The position numbers were made by a program, and so were the translations under genes. A stretch of DNA of 64,000 nucleotides from Spirulina sp034932185. GTDB taxonomy: Bacteria > Cyanobacteriota > Cyanobacteriia > Cyanobacteriales > Spirulinaceae. Location of the stretch: NCBI RefSeq assembly GCF_034932185.1, contig NZ_JAYGHW010000001.1, positions 96,816 through 160,815 of the forward strand, written 5' to 3'. Under the pieces are notes generated by a model. It had not been told where the DNA came from. It worked only from the letters and a program-made list of their open reading frames with translations, and did no database searches. Of the stretch, positions 54,744 through 63,813 are shown in pieces. Positions within the stretch are counted from its first letter, which is position 1; every line of letters starts with the position of its first letter.

Positions 54744-57700
54744 TTAGTTTTCTCGCCGTCTTAAGGCCTGTTCAATGATTTGTACGGCTTTGGCTCGATT
54801 TTGCCGCTGGGCAAACTCCAGGGGGGTTTGGCCATCTTCATCCAATTGGGTCAGGTTAGCCTTGGCGGCTAGGAGTTGGGTGAGCATGGGGATCCGGTCA
54901 TGGAAGATCGCGGCGTGGAGCGGGGTTGGGGCTTCACAGACGGCACAGTAGGCATTGATATCACTCCCGGCTGTGAGGAGGAGTTGGAAGAGTTCCGGTT
55001 GATTGGAGGCGATCGCCCAATGGAGTGGCGTACCGGCATTGGGGGCTAAAGCATCCACCCTCGCCCCTGCTGTGAGCAATTGCTGGGCGATCGCCACATC
55101 TTCGACAAAATGAAGCGGAGTCCGTTGATTGTGATTGCGGTGATTGACATCCGCCCCCCGCTGTAACAGTTGGGTGACAAATGCACCATTGCCCTGACGT
55201 ACCGCATCGATTAAGAGCGTATTCCCCGCATCGTCCTCTTGATTGACATCCGCCCCCGCCGCTAACAGTTGTTCAACAATCTCCCCCTGTTGAGATCGAA
55301 ACGCACATTGGATCAGGGGCAAACCGTCATCGTGGTTTAACCGACCATTGGGAGAACCCCCCCGGGCCAAATAGGCATGGATAGCAGGGACATCGGTGCA
55401 GAGTTCCCTCGGTAAAATCCCCAAATAACTGGGGACAGCCCATTTAAAGGCCGTTAACCCCAAAAGCAGAATCAAACAGAACCCTTGGAGCAAACTGGGG
55501 GGCCGAACCCCCGTGCGGATTAATTGCCACAATTGGCTGACCAAGACGATCGCCACCGTTACCCCCGCCATCGCCACCGCCGGAACCCCTAAAATTCCCG
55601 TCAACAATTCCATTGTGATGCCCGCCCCAGTGGCCAGGGCTAAAATTCCCACCCCGCCCCAGATTCCCCAGTAGCGGCGCAGGGCTTGGCAAACCCTGAG
55701 ACCTGGGGGGGTGGATACCGCTGTGAAGGGGGAAAAGCCCCAGAGCGCCCCGGAGATCATCAGCGTGGCGATCGCCCCCCACAGCACCGCCGCCAAGGAA
55801 GACCAGCGCACCGTGGCATCCACCACCCCCACCAGCGTTAACACCCCCGCCCCAAACAGCGAACCCAGTTGAATCGTCGGGTTGCCGATTTGCCGACCGC
55901 CGAAATAGCTCAGGAGGGCGATCGCCATCCCCACCGCCAACAAATAAGCCTGAGGCGTAGTCCAAACCCCGCCAAAAATCTCCAGGGCCGCCGCCGTCCC
56001 CGCCCACACCAAACCAAACCATAACCCCACAAACCCCCAAGGGAAATCCTGCCAACGCTGTTGCCAGGAAATCATCGGCGTATCCAAGGCCGGCTCCGCC
56101 CGGTAGGGAGTTTGGCGATTTAAAAAGGTTTCCAAATAGGGTCTTGCCCCCTCATCCCAACCCTCATCAGGCTGCTCCGCCAACTGCCAATCCAACGCCC
56201 ACAGCTTGCCGTAGCCATTTTCCGTCACCGTCAAGGCATAGCGACTATCCGGACTCAAGGCCACCCCCGTCACCGCTGTTCCCCGTACAGCCAGAGTGGC
56301 TGCACAATCCCCCGTCAGCACATTCCACAATTTCGCCGTTTCATCGGTGCTACCAGAAAGCAAATGATGACTATCACGACTAAAGCAGGCGGCGGTGATC
56401 GTGCCTTGATGGCCCCGCAACGTATGGAGGCGACGGCCCAGGTTCACCGCCCAAACAATCAGGGTTTGATCCTGGCTGGTGGTGACGAGGTAATGGCCAT
56501 CGGGACTATAGGCCAGGGAGGTGAGCGTGGATTGGGGCGTGGTGACGGTTTGCACACAAACCCCCGTGGCAATGTCCCAGCGTTTCCAGCTATTACTGGC
56601 CCCTGCTGACACACAGTAAAGACTATCGGGGCTAAAACAGAGGGCGTTAATGGCCGCCCCATGGGCTTGCCAATGACGCAGCATTTGGCCGGTGGTGAGT
56701 TCCCACAGATAGAGTTCCCCTTGGGCTGTCCCCCCAACGAGGTAATGGCCGTCGATGCTCTGGGCTAACTGAATACAGTGAAATTGAGGTGTACTCAAGG
56801 TTTGCAGTAGTTGCCCCGTGGCTACATCCCATTGCTGCAAGCCACTTTTGCGGCTACTGGTGATCACCGTCTGCCCTTGGGGATGGATGCTACAACTATC
56901 GAGATAGCCACGGGGATTGCCCACCACCTGCCCGAGGGTGCGCTCTGGGGTGATGTGCCAGCGTTTAATCGTACCGTCGCGGCTGCCGGTAAAGGCTTGG
57001 CCGTCGGGGGTGAAGGCGGCGGTGTGGATGCTGCCCACATGGGCGGTGAAGCTTTGGAGTTCCCAAGTATGTTGGAGCTGTTGACGGGGGAGCTTCGTAT
57101 AAAGTTGCGTCCAGAGGCCAAAGGCATGGCGGTCTTCCCGATAGCCAGGGAGCGATCGCACCCCCTGTAAAGCCTGCCACACCTCCAACCATCGCCCCTG
57201 CCCTAGGGCCTTTTCAGCCTGGGCAATCCCTTGGTGGTATTCCTGAGTCACCGAACGCTCGGCGGCCAAGGACTGAGCCGCACAGAGGTAAAAGGGGGCT
57301 TGGTACGTTATTTGTTCTTGGTGAATATGCCAGAGGGTCAATTGCTCGCCGCTCACCAACGCTTGGCTGCCATCGGGGTTTAACACCGCCCGTTGGGAGG
57401 GGTTACGGGTGAGCGATCGCAACCATTGCCCCGTTTCTAATGACCACAATTCCACTGTTTGGCTCCCCACCAAACACAACTGACCATCTCGACTAATGCT
57501 CAAGGAATGAATCAACGTCGGCGCAATTTGTAGTGTTTTTAAAACCTTCCCCTGCAACGACCAAATCGTTAACTCCCCCGCCCCATTGCCCGTTAAGCAC
57601 CGGCGGCCATCGGGGTGCATCGCGATCGCCGTCACCCCTTGGGGAGCGGCAAAACTGGTTAAACAGGTTTCCCGGTGGAGATCCCATAACCGAGGTTGTG

Positions 57701-59270
57701 AACTAACGGTCACGCCATACTGTCCTTGGGGTGTGGGCAAGAGGGCCGTCCCATCCCGATGAGAGATGAATAAGCAATCCCCCGTCGCCACCTCCATCAA
57801 CCGGAGCGTCACCTCCGTTTGGCGCAAAAAATAACGACCATCGGCACTCCAACGCTGTTGGATCGGGCCCCGCTCTAGACCCTCCCAAGTTTGCAGTTGG
57901 GAAAATGTGGCCAGACATTTCCCCGTCATCCGACTCCAGAGCTTCAGGGTTTGCTCATTGGTGGTGGGATGGCTGGCAATGGTGACTAAATAACATTGGT
58001 CGGGGCTGAAGGCCATTAACGTGATCCGTTCCCCCGGATGGCCCGCAAGGCGATGGCTCTGATAGGTGCGACATTCCCAAAGTAGGATACTGCCATCGGG
58101 ACTTCCCCAGAGGGCATATTGGCCATCAGGGCTATAGTCTAAAACTGTGGGGGCTTGGGGGTCGAGGGTTTTGCCCTCTGGGCTGGTGGTGCGGCTTTGC
58201 ACTTCTTGGGCGAGGGCAAAGGCGGCCTGTTGGGTGGCGGAGAGTTGGGGGCAATGGTGGCGATAGGTGGCAAAGGCCTGGAGGGCCGCTTGGGGATCGT
58301 TACGCTCCAGTTGCATAAAGGCGACGAGATCCGCCGCCGTGGGGGGCAAGGTGGCGAGATCCGCTAGGAGTTGCTCCTCGCTAATTTGGCGCGATCGCCA
58401 CCGCCACAGGTCATGGTTATAGGTAGCCCCTGGGTGTTGGGGTTGGAGTTGTTTCGCCTTTTGCCAGAGGCGCACCGCCTCCTGGGGACGGTTGAGGTCA
58501 ATGAGGGCAACAGCTTGATTATTGAGGCTATCCGCCTGCCACTGTTGGGGAATGGGGGCTTGGCGGCTATAGGGGCTGTGAAAGTGATGGTGATAATACT
58601 CAATCAAGCTTTGGGTGCATTGTTGCAACGTGGGGGGCCGTTTCGCTTCACAGGATTTCCATAACTCTCGCAGTTCTGCCGGCCACCAATCGAGATGGGG
58701 GGCAAGGCCGAGGATCAATGTTGCCCAGGCCCGCAGATCATCAACGGGGCGAAGATTGGTGCTGTAGTGGAGATCGGTGAGCTTGAGAATCCCGGAACTG
58801 GTGATCAGCAGGTTTTGGGGTTTGAACCGGCCACAAACAAGGCGGTGTTGATGGAGATAATCCAGGCCCCAAGCGGATTGGATCGCCAGATCGAGAATTT
58901 GCTTGAGGGCGATCGCATCACTATTGCGAGCTAACCGCCCGGTTTGTAGCCAAGTTTGCAAACTACCCGCCGCCACATATTCCGAAAAGAGCAACAGTTG
59001 CCCCTGCCATTGGCGGACATAGTAAAAACTGGCAATGTGGGGATGGAGTCCCAACTTTAACCAACCCTTACACCGTTGGCGAAAATCCTGAAGTTCTGCT
59101 TCCGTTTGCTGCTGACGGGGCAAGACTTTCATCGCCAGAGACTGATGCCAAAGACGATGGGAAACATGGTAAGTGGCGCTAGATTCCCGCTCGCCAAGGC
59201 GCTCAATGACCCGATACAGGTTAAGGAGGGTCTCACCAACTTGCCAGTGGTCGGAAACCTGCGCCTGCAT
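54744..59270 (-). CDS. Pseudokinase - double WD40 - multi-helix membrane - ankyrin protein
   Basis: 1508 residues with an unusual order. First a protein-kinase fold (about 10-250): the ATP-binding Lys48 (LAMKVLPR) is kept, but the HRD motif has become C146-G147-R148 and DFG has become D166-L167-H168, so it is a pseudokinase. A helical TPR-like spacer follows (about 250-350), then two WD40 propellers (about 365-660 and 720-1035). About six to seven membrane helices (about 1070-1290) come next, and finally five or six ankyrin repeats (about 1300-1500, VEQLLAAGADVNQEDDAG). It should sit in the membrane and offer several protein-binding platforms. No phosphate-transfer activity is expected. Confidence 0.92.
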   Translation of the reverse strand: MQAQVSDHWQVGETLLNLYRVIERLGERESSATYHVSHRLWHQSLAMKVLPRQQQTEAELQDFRQRCKGWLKLGLHPHIASFYYVRQWQGQLLLFSEYVAAGSLQTWLQTGRLARNSDAIALKQILDLAIQSAWGLDYLHQHRLVCGRFKPQNLLITSSGILKLTDLHYSTNLRPVDDLRAWATLILGLAPHLDWWPAELRELWKSCEAKRPPTLQQCTQSLIEYYHHHFHSPYSRQAPIPQQWQADSLNNQAVALIDLNRPQEAVRLWQKAKQLQPQHPGATYNHDLWRWRSRQISEEQLLADLATLPPTAADLVAFMQLERNDPQAALQAFATYRHHCPQLSATQQAAFALAQEVQSRTTSPEGKTLDPQAPTVLDYSPDGQYALWGSPDGSILLWECRTYQSHRLAGHPGERITLMAFSPDQCYLVTIASHPTTNEQTLKLWSRMTGKCLATFSQLQTWEGLERGPIQQRWSADGRYFLRQTEVTLRLMEVATGDCLFISHRDGTALLPTPQGQYGVTVSSQPRLWDLHRETCLTSFAAPQGVTAIAMHPDGRRCLTGNGAGELTIWSLQGKVLKTLQIAPTLIHSLSISRDGQLCLVGSQTVELWSLETGQWLRSLTRNPSQRAVLNPDGSQALVSGEQLTLWHIHQEQITYQAPFYLCAAQSLAAERSVTQEYHQGIAQAEKALGQGRWLEVWQALQGVRSLPGYREDRHAFGLWTQLYTKLPRQQLQHTWELQSFTAHVGSIHTAAFTPDGQAFTGSRDGTIKRWHITPERTLGQVVGNPRGYLDSCSIHPQGQTVITSSRKSGLQQWDVATGQLLQTLSTPQFHCIQLAQSIDGHYLVGGTAQGELYLWELTTGQMLRHWQAHGAAINALCFSPDSLYCVSAGASNSWKRWDIATGVCVQTVTTPQSTLTSLAYSPDGHYLVTTSQDQTLIVWAVNLGRRLHTLRGHQGTITAACFSRDSHHLLSGSTDETAKLWNVLTGDCAATLAVRGTAVTGVALSPDSRYALTVTENGYGKLWALDWQLAEQPDEGWDEGARPYLETFLNRQTPYRAEPALDTPMISWQQRWQDFPWGFVGLWFGLVWAGTAAALEIFGGVWTTPQAYLLAVGMAIALLSYFGGRQIGNPTIQLGSLFGAGVLTLVGVVDATVRWSSLAAVLWGAIATLMISGALWGFSPFTAVSTPPGLRVCQALRRYWGIWGGVGILALATGAGITMELLTGILGVPAVAMAGVTVAIVLVSQLWQLIRTGVRPPSLLQGFCLILLLGLTAFKWAVPSYLGILPRELCTDVPAIHAYLARGGSPNGRLNHDDGLPLIQCAFRSQQGEIVEQLLAAGADVNQEDDAGNTLLIDAVRQGNGAFVTQLLQRGADVNHRNHNQRTPLHFVEDVAIAQQLLTAGARVDALAPNAGTPLHWAIASNQPELFQLLLTAGSDINAYCAVCEAPTPLHAAIFHDRIPMLTQLLAAKANLTQLDEDGQTPLEFAQRQNRAKAVQIIEQALRRREN

Positions 59271-59588
59271 TGTTGACTGTTGCTCTCTGGTGAAGGATTA
59301 AGGATTTAAGTCCTGATTGTAGCAAGAGCGGGAGCAATCCGTGCTGATGGGAAATTCGGTTGTCAGCAGGAAGGCACAATTATTTTAAAAAATATTTTAA
59401 AAATGCCCCTCACCCTAAATCCCTCTCCCAGGGAGGGAGAGGGACTTTTCGGCCGTTGGGAAGAAAAGAGGATAGAGAAGAGAGGATAGAGTGAAATTGA
59501 GATTCCTCACTTCCCACTTCCTACTTCCCACTTCCCACTTCCCACTTCCCACTTCCTACTCCCCACTCCTCACCAGAGTTGAAGATTG
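59271..59588. other. Intergenic region with 7-bp tandem repeats
   Basis: It contains a nine-unit TTCCCAC-type tandem array (59511-59573) and an imperfect GAGAG-rich stretch. No gene was seen. Confidence 0.7.
59511..59573. repeat. Nine-unit 7-bp tandem repeat
   Basis: TTCCCAC with variants TTCCTAC and TCCTCAC. A short tandem repeat array of the cyanobacterial type, just before the HNH gene's 3' end. Confidence 0.9.
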
Positions 59589-60086
59589 TTAAATCCCAAT
59601 GACATATTTCTTCCATTCGGTATTGCGACCGCTGCGGACATAGCGGGCAATTTCAAAATGGAGGCTACTGTAGGGCCGACGGGGCAAGGAGCGCAGGGGC
59701 ATTTGGGCTTCCTCTGGGGTGCGACTGCCTTTTTTGACATTACAACGCACACAGGCCGCCACTAAATTCTCCCAAGTATCCGGGCCACCCCGGGAGCGGG
59801 GATGCACATGATCTAGGGTTAAATTGTCCCCTCGGTAATCGCAATACTGGCAAGTATGATCATCGCGCTCTAGGATATTGCGGCGGGTGAGGGGAATTTC
59901 TTTGTAGGGAACGCGGACATAGTACCGTAGCCGAATCACTGTGGGATAAGGGAAACGGGTAGAAACTGCTGTCACCGTATATTCAAGCTGCTCTGCTTTG
60001 CCTTTTAAGAGTAAAACAACCGCTCGCCGCCAACTGGTAATATTGAGCGGTTCATAGGAGGCATTTAGCACTAGAACCTTGCTCAT
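59589..60086 (-). CDS. HNH endonuclease
   Basis: 165 residues from ATG 60086 (MSKVLVLNASYEPLNITSWR). RDDHTCQYC, LTLDHVHPRSRGG and ENLVAACVRCNVKKG are the zinc- and metal-binding motifs of HNH nucleases. Unlike restriction HNH proteins, this form is conserved as a lone gene in many cyanobacteria and may not be involved in defence. A short tandem repeat array lies just after its stop. Confidence 0.9.
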   Translation of the reverse strand: MSKVLVLNASYEPLNITSWRRAVVLLLKGKAEQLEYTVTAVSTRFPYPTVIRLRYYVRVPYKEIPLTRRNILERDDHTCQYCDYRGDNLTLDHVHPRSRGGPDTWENLVAACVRCNVKKGSRTPEEAQMPLRSLPRRPYSSLHFEIARYVRSGRNTEWKKYVIGI

Positions 60087-60242
60087 GGGTTTCCTCCGCT
60101 GACCGGGATGATTTAATGTGTTAAAAATTCCCCCCAAATGGTAACATAGCAAGCCCACAAGGGGGCATCGCCAGCTTCCTCTTCTCAATCCAGTGTGCGA
60201 TCGCCGCAATGCCGCCCCATGCTCCGCCGTATCTCAGGAGGG

Positions 60243-60272
60243 GCGAAATCTGGCGAAATCTGGCGAAATCTG
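60243..60272. repeat. Three 10-bp tandem units (GCGAAATCTG)
   Basis: Inside a longer G+C palindrome-like element upstream of the aldo/keto reductase gene. Confidence 0.9.
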
Positions 60273-60368
60273 GAAATATGTTTCGCCCCCATCCAGTGAA
60301 CCGATCGCCAACCCATAGCCCTGAGGGATTGCGTTAAGATTCCCAAGGGTATATTGAGACATCAATCT

Positions 60369-61556
60369 ATGCAATATCGGCGTTTTGGTCGGACTGAACT
60401 GGCGATGCCCGTCTTCTCCTGTGGCGGGATGCGCTATCAACACAAATGGCAGGATACGCCCTGGTCGGAGATTCCTCCAGCGGGGCAGCGCAATTTAGAG
60501 GCCATCATCAATCGCGCCTTGGCGGTGGGGATTAACCACATTGAAACGGCTCGGGGTTATGGCACATCGGAAATGCAACTGGGGCGGATTTTGCCTCACC
60601 TGCCTAGGGAGGAAATGATTGTCCAAACGAAGGTTTCCCCCCAATCTGACCCTTTGGCCTTTCGCCGCAATCTGGAGCAATCCCTGGGGTTTTTGAACCT
60701 AGAGAGGGTGGATCTGTTGGGAATCCATGGGATTAATACTTTTGAATTATTAAACGATACCCTGCGGCCGGGGGGTTGTTTGGATGTGGTGCGGGAGTTC
60801 CAACGCCAGGGACGGATTGGCTTTGTGGGGTTTTCGACCCATGGCCCGACGGATGTGATTTGTGAGGCGATCGCCTCCGGGGTTTTCGACTACGTTAATT
60901 TGCATTGGTACTACATTAATCAGGAAAATTGGCCCGCGATTGAGGCAGCCCAGAGCCAAGATATGGGGGTTTTTATTATCAGTCCCTCCGATAAAGGGGG
61001 CCGCCTTTATGATCCGCCGCAAAAATTAGTCGATCTGTGCAATCCTCTCAGCCCGATGGTGTTTAATAACCTTTTTTGTCTTTCCCATCCCCAAGTTCAC
61101 ACCCTCTCCATCGGCGCAAAAAGCCCGGAAGATTTTGATGAGCATTTAAAAACTTTGCCTTTGTTAGCCCATGGGGCTGAAATTTTGCCGCCGATTGTGG
61201 CGCGGTTGGAAGCAGAAGCGGTGCGGTGTTTGGGGGCAGAATGGTATAGCACTTGGGATCAGGGTTTGCCCGATCCCCATCAGGCCCCGGAGGCGATTAG
61301 CGTCAAAACAATTCTGTGGTTGCGCAATTTGGCCCTAGCCTATGATCTCGTCGAATATGGCAAAGCCCGCTATAACCTCTTGGATAATGGCGGCCATTGG
61401 TTTCCCGGCCAACGGCTCAATCCTGATTCTGATGCTTTTAAAACCTTGAGTGGATTAATTGCCGAAAGTCCCCACCGTCACCGCATCCCGGCTCTGTTAC
61501 AAGAGGCGGCGGAACTCCTAGGGGGGACAGCGGTACAACGGCTCTCTCAAAGTTAA
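60369..61556 (+). CDS. Aldo/keto reductase family protein
   Basis: 395 residues from ATG 60369 (MQYRRFGRTELAMPVFSCGG). The (beta/alpha)8 core shows as YRRFGRTELAMP, INHIETARGYGTSEMQLGRI and IVQTKVSPQSDP, with TARGYG near the catalytic Tyr and a Lys in QTK. The NADP-binding end resembles other AKRs but is followed by a long C-terminal extension, seen in several cyanobacterial members. The substrate is unknown. Confidence 0.85.
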   Translation: MQYRRFGRTELAMPVFSCGGMRYQHKWQDTPWSEIPPAGQRNLEAIINRALAVGINHIETARGYGTSEMQLGRILPHLPREEMIVQTKVSPQSDPLAFRRNLEQSLGFLNLERVDLLGIHGINTFELLNDTLRPGGCLDVVREFQRQGRIGFVGFSTHGPTDVICEAIASGVFDYVNLHWYYINQENWPAIEAAQSQDMGVFIISPSDKGGRLYDPPQKLVDLCNPLSPMVFNNLFCLSHPQVHTLSIGAKSPEDFDEHLKTLPLLAHGAEILPPIVARLEAEAVRCLGAEWYSTWDQGLPDPHQAPEAISVKTILWLRNLALAYDLVEYGKARYNLLDNGGHWFPGQRLNPDSDAFKTLSGLIAESPHRHRIPALLQEAAELLGGTAVQRLSQS

Positions 61557-61593
61557 TTTACCCTGTGCTAGGGTGGGGCAATGGGAAAGCACT

Positions 61594-61671
61594 GAGGGCG
61601 AAAGGTTTTTCGCCCCTACTCAATGGATTGGCGTGGGGGCGAAAGATTTTTCGCCCCTACTCAATGGATTG
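61594..61671. repeat. Pair of dispersed palindromes followed by a direct repeat
   Basis: Two copies of the GGGGCGAAAG...TTTCGCCCC palindrome, each followed by CTACTCAATGGATTG (first at about 61616, second at about 61658), lie about 42 bp apart. This suggests a local duplication of the repeat unit. Confidence 0.8.
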
Positions 61672-61734
61672 CCCACCACGGGAACTTTTTCCGGGGCGAT
61701 CGCCACAACATTTTTAGCCTTTATCTACAAATTT

Positions 61735-62397
61735 ATGACGATTAAACTCTTCTCCCTACTCCGTTGGACGGGCTTCGGTCTTGCTCTGCTGATGCCCCTC
61801 ACGGCTCCGGCGATGGCTGCCCCCCTTTCTCCAGAGGCAACGCTTCAAATTGCCCAAGTTGCCCCCAGTAACCCCAACCTGCGGCTCACCCTAGGGGATC
61901 TCCCCGAAGGATTCATTGCTCCCCCCCCTGAGGTGGCGGCCCAAATTGCCCAACAGATTGCCCCATTGAGCGGGCAAATGCAGGCCAATGGGATTAATCC
62001 TGATCATATTTTTGTCTTTCTCCATCCCACAGCCTTTCAGATTGTCGTCGGTTTTCATGCGGCGGTGGCGGATTCTGCTCAGTTTGATGCCTATTTAGCC
62101 CGCTCCCAACAGCCGGAATTTCAACAGGCGATCGCCGCCCGCATCCAGGAACGCCTCGCCCAAATGCAAAACGTCGCCCTCAATAAATACACCTCTTTGC
62201 CCGGTATGCAGGATGTGGGGGATGAGTCGGCGGGTCTCCAGTTAGAGCTAGAACTGTATGAAACGAACTTTAAAGCAGACTTGATCACATTCCGGCAGGG
62301 GGATGTAGGGATGTTTACCGCCGTCATGTATCCCGCTGAGGCAACTCCGCTGCGCCCGTTGCTGGATCTGGCCAATATCCTCAACGATCGGATTTAG
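61735..62397 (+). CDS. Exported protein of unknown function
   Basis: 220 residues from the ATG at 61735 (MTIKLFSLLRWTGFGLALLM). A signal peptide ends near AMA-AP (about residue 29). The mature part is conserved-looking, with LRLTLGDLPEGFIAPPPEVA and HIFVFLHPTAFQIVVGFHAA. It has no enzyme motif that I recognise. It should be in the periplasm or thylakoid lumen. An upstream in-frame extension reads through palindromic repeats and is unlikely to be coding. Confidence 0.75.
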   Translation: MTIKLFSLLRWTGFGLALLMPLTAPAMAAPLSPEATLQIAQVAPSNPNLRLTLGDLPEGFIAPPPEVAAQIAQQIAPLSGQMQANGINPDHIFVFLHPTAFQIVVGFHAAVADSAQFDAYLARSQQPEFQQAIAARIQERLAQMQNVALNKYTSLPGMQDVGDESAGLQLELELYETNFKADLITFRQGDVGMFTAVMYPAEATPLRPLLDLANILNDRI

Positions 62398-62410
62398 GCG
62401 CGAAAGGGAG

Positions 62411-62433
62411 AGGGCGAAGAATTTTTCGCCCCC
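62411..62433. repeat. Copy of the dispersed GGGGCGAAAA palindrome (variant)
   Basis: AGGGCGAAGAA and TTTTTCGCCCCC. Just before the Yfr1 region. Confidence 0.7.
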
Positions 62434-62510
62434 ACGGGAAAACTGGGCGGGGGATTTTTTCCTTGCGAATTGTTACGCATACCCCAAATGCGCAATTAAT
62501 CTAACGCTGA

Positions 62511-62539
62511 CTGTCAAAACTAAGGCATTATCCTACAAT
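62511..62539 (+). promoter_or_regulatory. Promoter of Yfr1
   Basis: CTGTCA at 62511-62516, 17 bp, TACAAT at 62534-62539; the expected start is 62545-62547. Confidence 0.8.
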
Positions 62540-62545
62540 GGAGGT

Positions 62546-62615
62546 AGCGGAGACGAAAGTTTCCGTTCACTCCTCACACCACTTTTCCGCCCAATTTATT
62601 TGGGCGGTTTCTTCT
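62546..62615 (+). ncRNA. yfr1: Yfr1 small RNA
   Basis: A 5' hairpin (CGGAGAC-GAAA-GTTTCCG) and the single-stranded ACTCCTCACAC element at 62569-62579 are followed by a terminator hairpin (CCGCCCAA/TTGGGCGG) with a T-rich tail. The 11-base core between two hairpins is the hallmark of Yfr1, a cyanobacterial regulator of outer-membrane proteins and stress growth. The T-rich tail precedes the ATG of the M42 gene by about 45 bases. It is too short for an ORF search and was found by motif and structure. Confidence 0.93.
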
Positions 62616-62659
62616 TTCCGGCGATCGCCCCCTGCCCCTCTCATCTGTTGGACTGGATT

Positions 62660-63691
62660 ATGCCAGATTTTGATTCCCTCTTTAACCAAATTGCTGAACT
62701 CGTTTTGCACCATTCCCCTAGCGGTGTAGAGGGGGAGATTGATCAGTTTATTCTCCAGCAGTTGCAAGCCATCGGGATCGACCATTGGCAGGATGAGGCA
62801 GGGAATATCATTGCCAAGATTTCGGGGCGGGAAGCGGGGGCGGTGGCGATTACGGCCCATAAGGATGAGATTGGCGCGATTGTGAAGGGGATTCAGCCCC
62901 AGGGACGGCTATCGGTGCGGGCTTTGGGGGGAGCATTCCCCTGGGTCTATGGGGAGGGGGTGGTGGATATTTTGGGCGATCGCCACACCATTAGCGGCAT
63001 TCTCTCCTTTGGCTCTCGCCATGTTTCCCATGAATCCCCCCACAAGGCCCAACAGGAAAACGCGCCCCTGCGTTGGGAGCAGGCTTGGGTGGAGACAAAG
63101 CTTCAGTCTGTTGAATTAGAGATAGCGGGGGTACGGCCAGGGAGTCGGGTTGTGGTGGGCAAGCATCGGAAGCAGCCTTTCCGGTTGGGGGATTATATTG
63201 CCAGTTACACATTGGATAACAAGGCTTCAGTGGCGATTCTGCTCAACTTGGCTCAGATCGTGAAAGCCCCCCGTTATGATACCTATCTCGTAGCTTCGGC
63301 GAAGGAGGAGGTGGGGGCGGTGGGGGCGTTGTATTTTTCCCAGCGGCAACGGGTGGATCGGTTGATTGCCTTGGAAATTTGCCCCTTGGCGCGGGAATAT
63401 CCCCTGGTGGAGGGCGATCGCCCCGTTCTCCTTGCTCAGGATAGTTATGGCCTTTATGATGAGGGCTTAAATGGGGAGTTGATGGCGGCGGCGCGGGGGG
63501 TGCATTTGCCGGTGCAGATGGGGGCGATCGCCGGGTTTGGCAGTGATGCCTCGATAGCGATGAAGTTTGGCCATGTGGCGAGGGGGGCCTGTTTGGGGTT
63601 CCCGACGGATAACACCCACGGTTATGAAATTGCCCATCTGGGGGCGATCGATCATTGCATCACGATCTTGGCGGCGTATCTCAACCAATAA
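62660..63691 (+). CDS. M42-family metallopeptidase
   Basis: 343 residues from the ATG at 62660 (MPDFDSLFNQIAELVLHHSP). Metal ligands appear in AITAHKDEIGAIV (His, Asp), SYTLDNKASVAI (Asp), KEEVGAVGAL (catalytic Glu pair) and the His in TDNTHGYEIAHL. M42 enzymes are aminopeptidases or deblocking peptidases that form tetrahedral particles of twelve subunits. The gene lies directly downstream of Yfr1, whose terminator ends about 45 bases before its start. Confidence 0.92.
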   Translation: MPDFDSLFNQIAELVLHHSPSGVEGEIDQFILQQLQAIGIDHWQDEAGNIIAKISGREAGAVAITAHKDEIGAIVKGIQPQGRLSVRALGGAFPWVYGEGVVDILGDRHTISGILSFGSRHVSHESPHKAQQENAPLRWEQAWVETKLQSVELEIAGVRPGSRVVVGKHRKQPFRLGDYIASYTLDNKASVAILLNLAQIVKAPRYDTYLVASAKEEVGAVGALYFSQRQRVDRLIALEICPLAREYPLVEGDRPVLLAQDSYGLYDEGLNGELMAAARGVHLPVQMGAIAGFGSDASIAMKFGHVARGACLGFPTDNTHGYEIAHLGAIDHCITILAAYLNQ

Positions 63692-63721
63692 GTCCCTCAG
63701 TTTTGGGATTAAAATTGATCA

Positions 63722-63781
63722 AGAAACCGGGTTTTTGGGACAATTGGGGCGGAACCTGGCGATCCGTGCAACCCGGTTTCT
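63722..63781. repeat. Inverted-repeat element after the M42 gene
   Basis: AGAAACCGGGTT at 63722-63733 and its exact complement at 63770-63781, 36 bases apart. It resembles the AGAAACC-type intergenic elements common in cyanobacteria and could form a long hairpin that ends M42 transcripts. Confidence 0.7.
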
Positions 63782-63813
63782 AGTCTGAGGCGTGGCGATC
63801 GCCCATCGATAAA

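Noticed and set aside
61573..61734. Longer start for the exported protein
   Set aside because: The extension reads through two palindromic repeats and puts the signal peptide far from the N-terminus.
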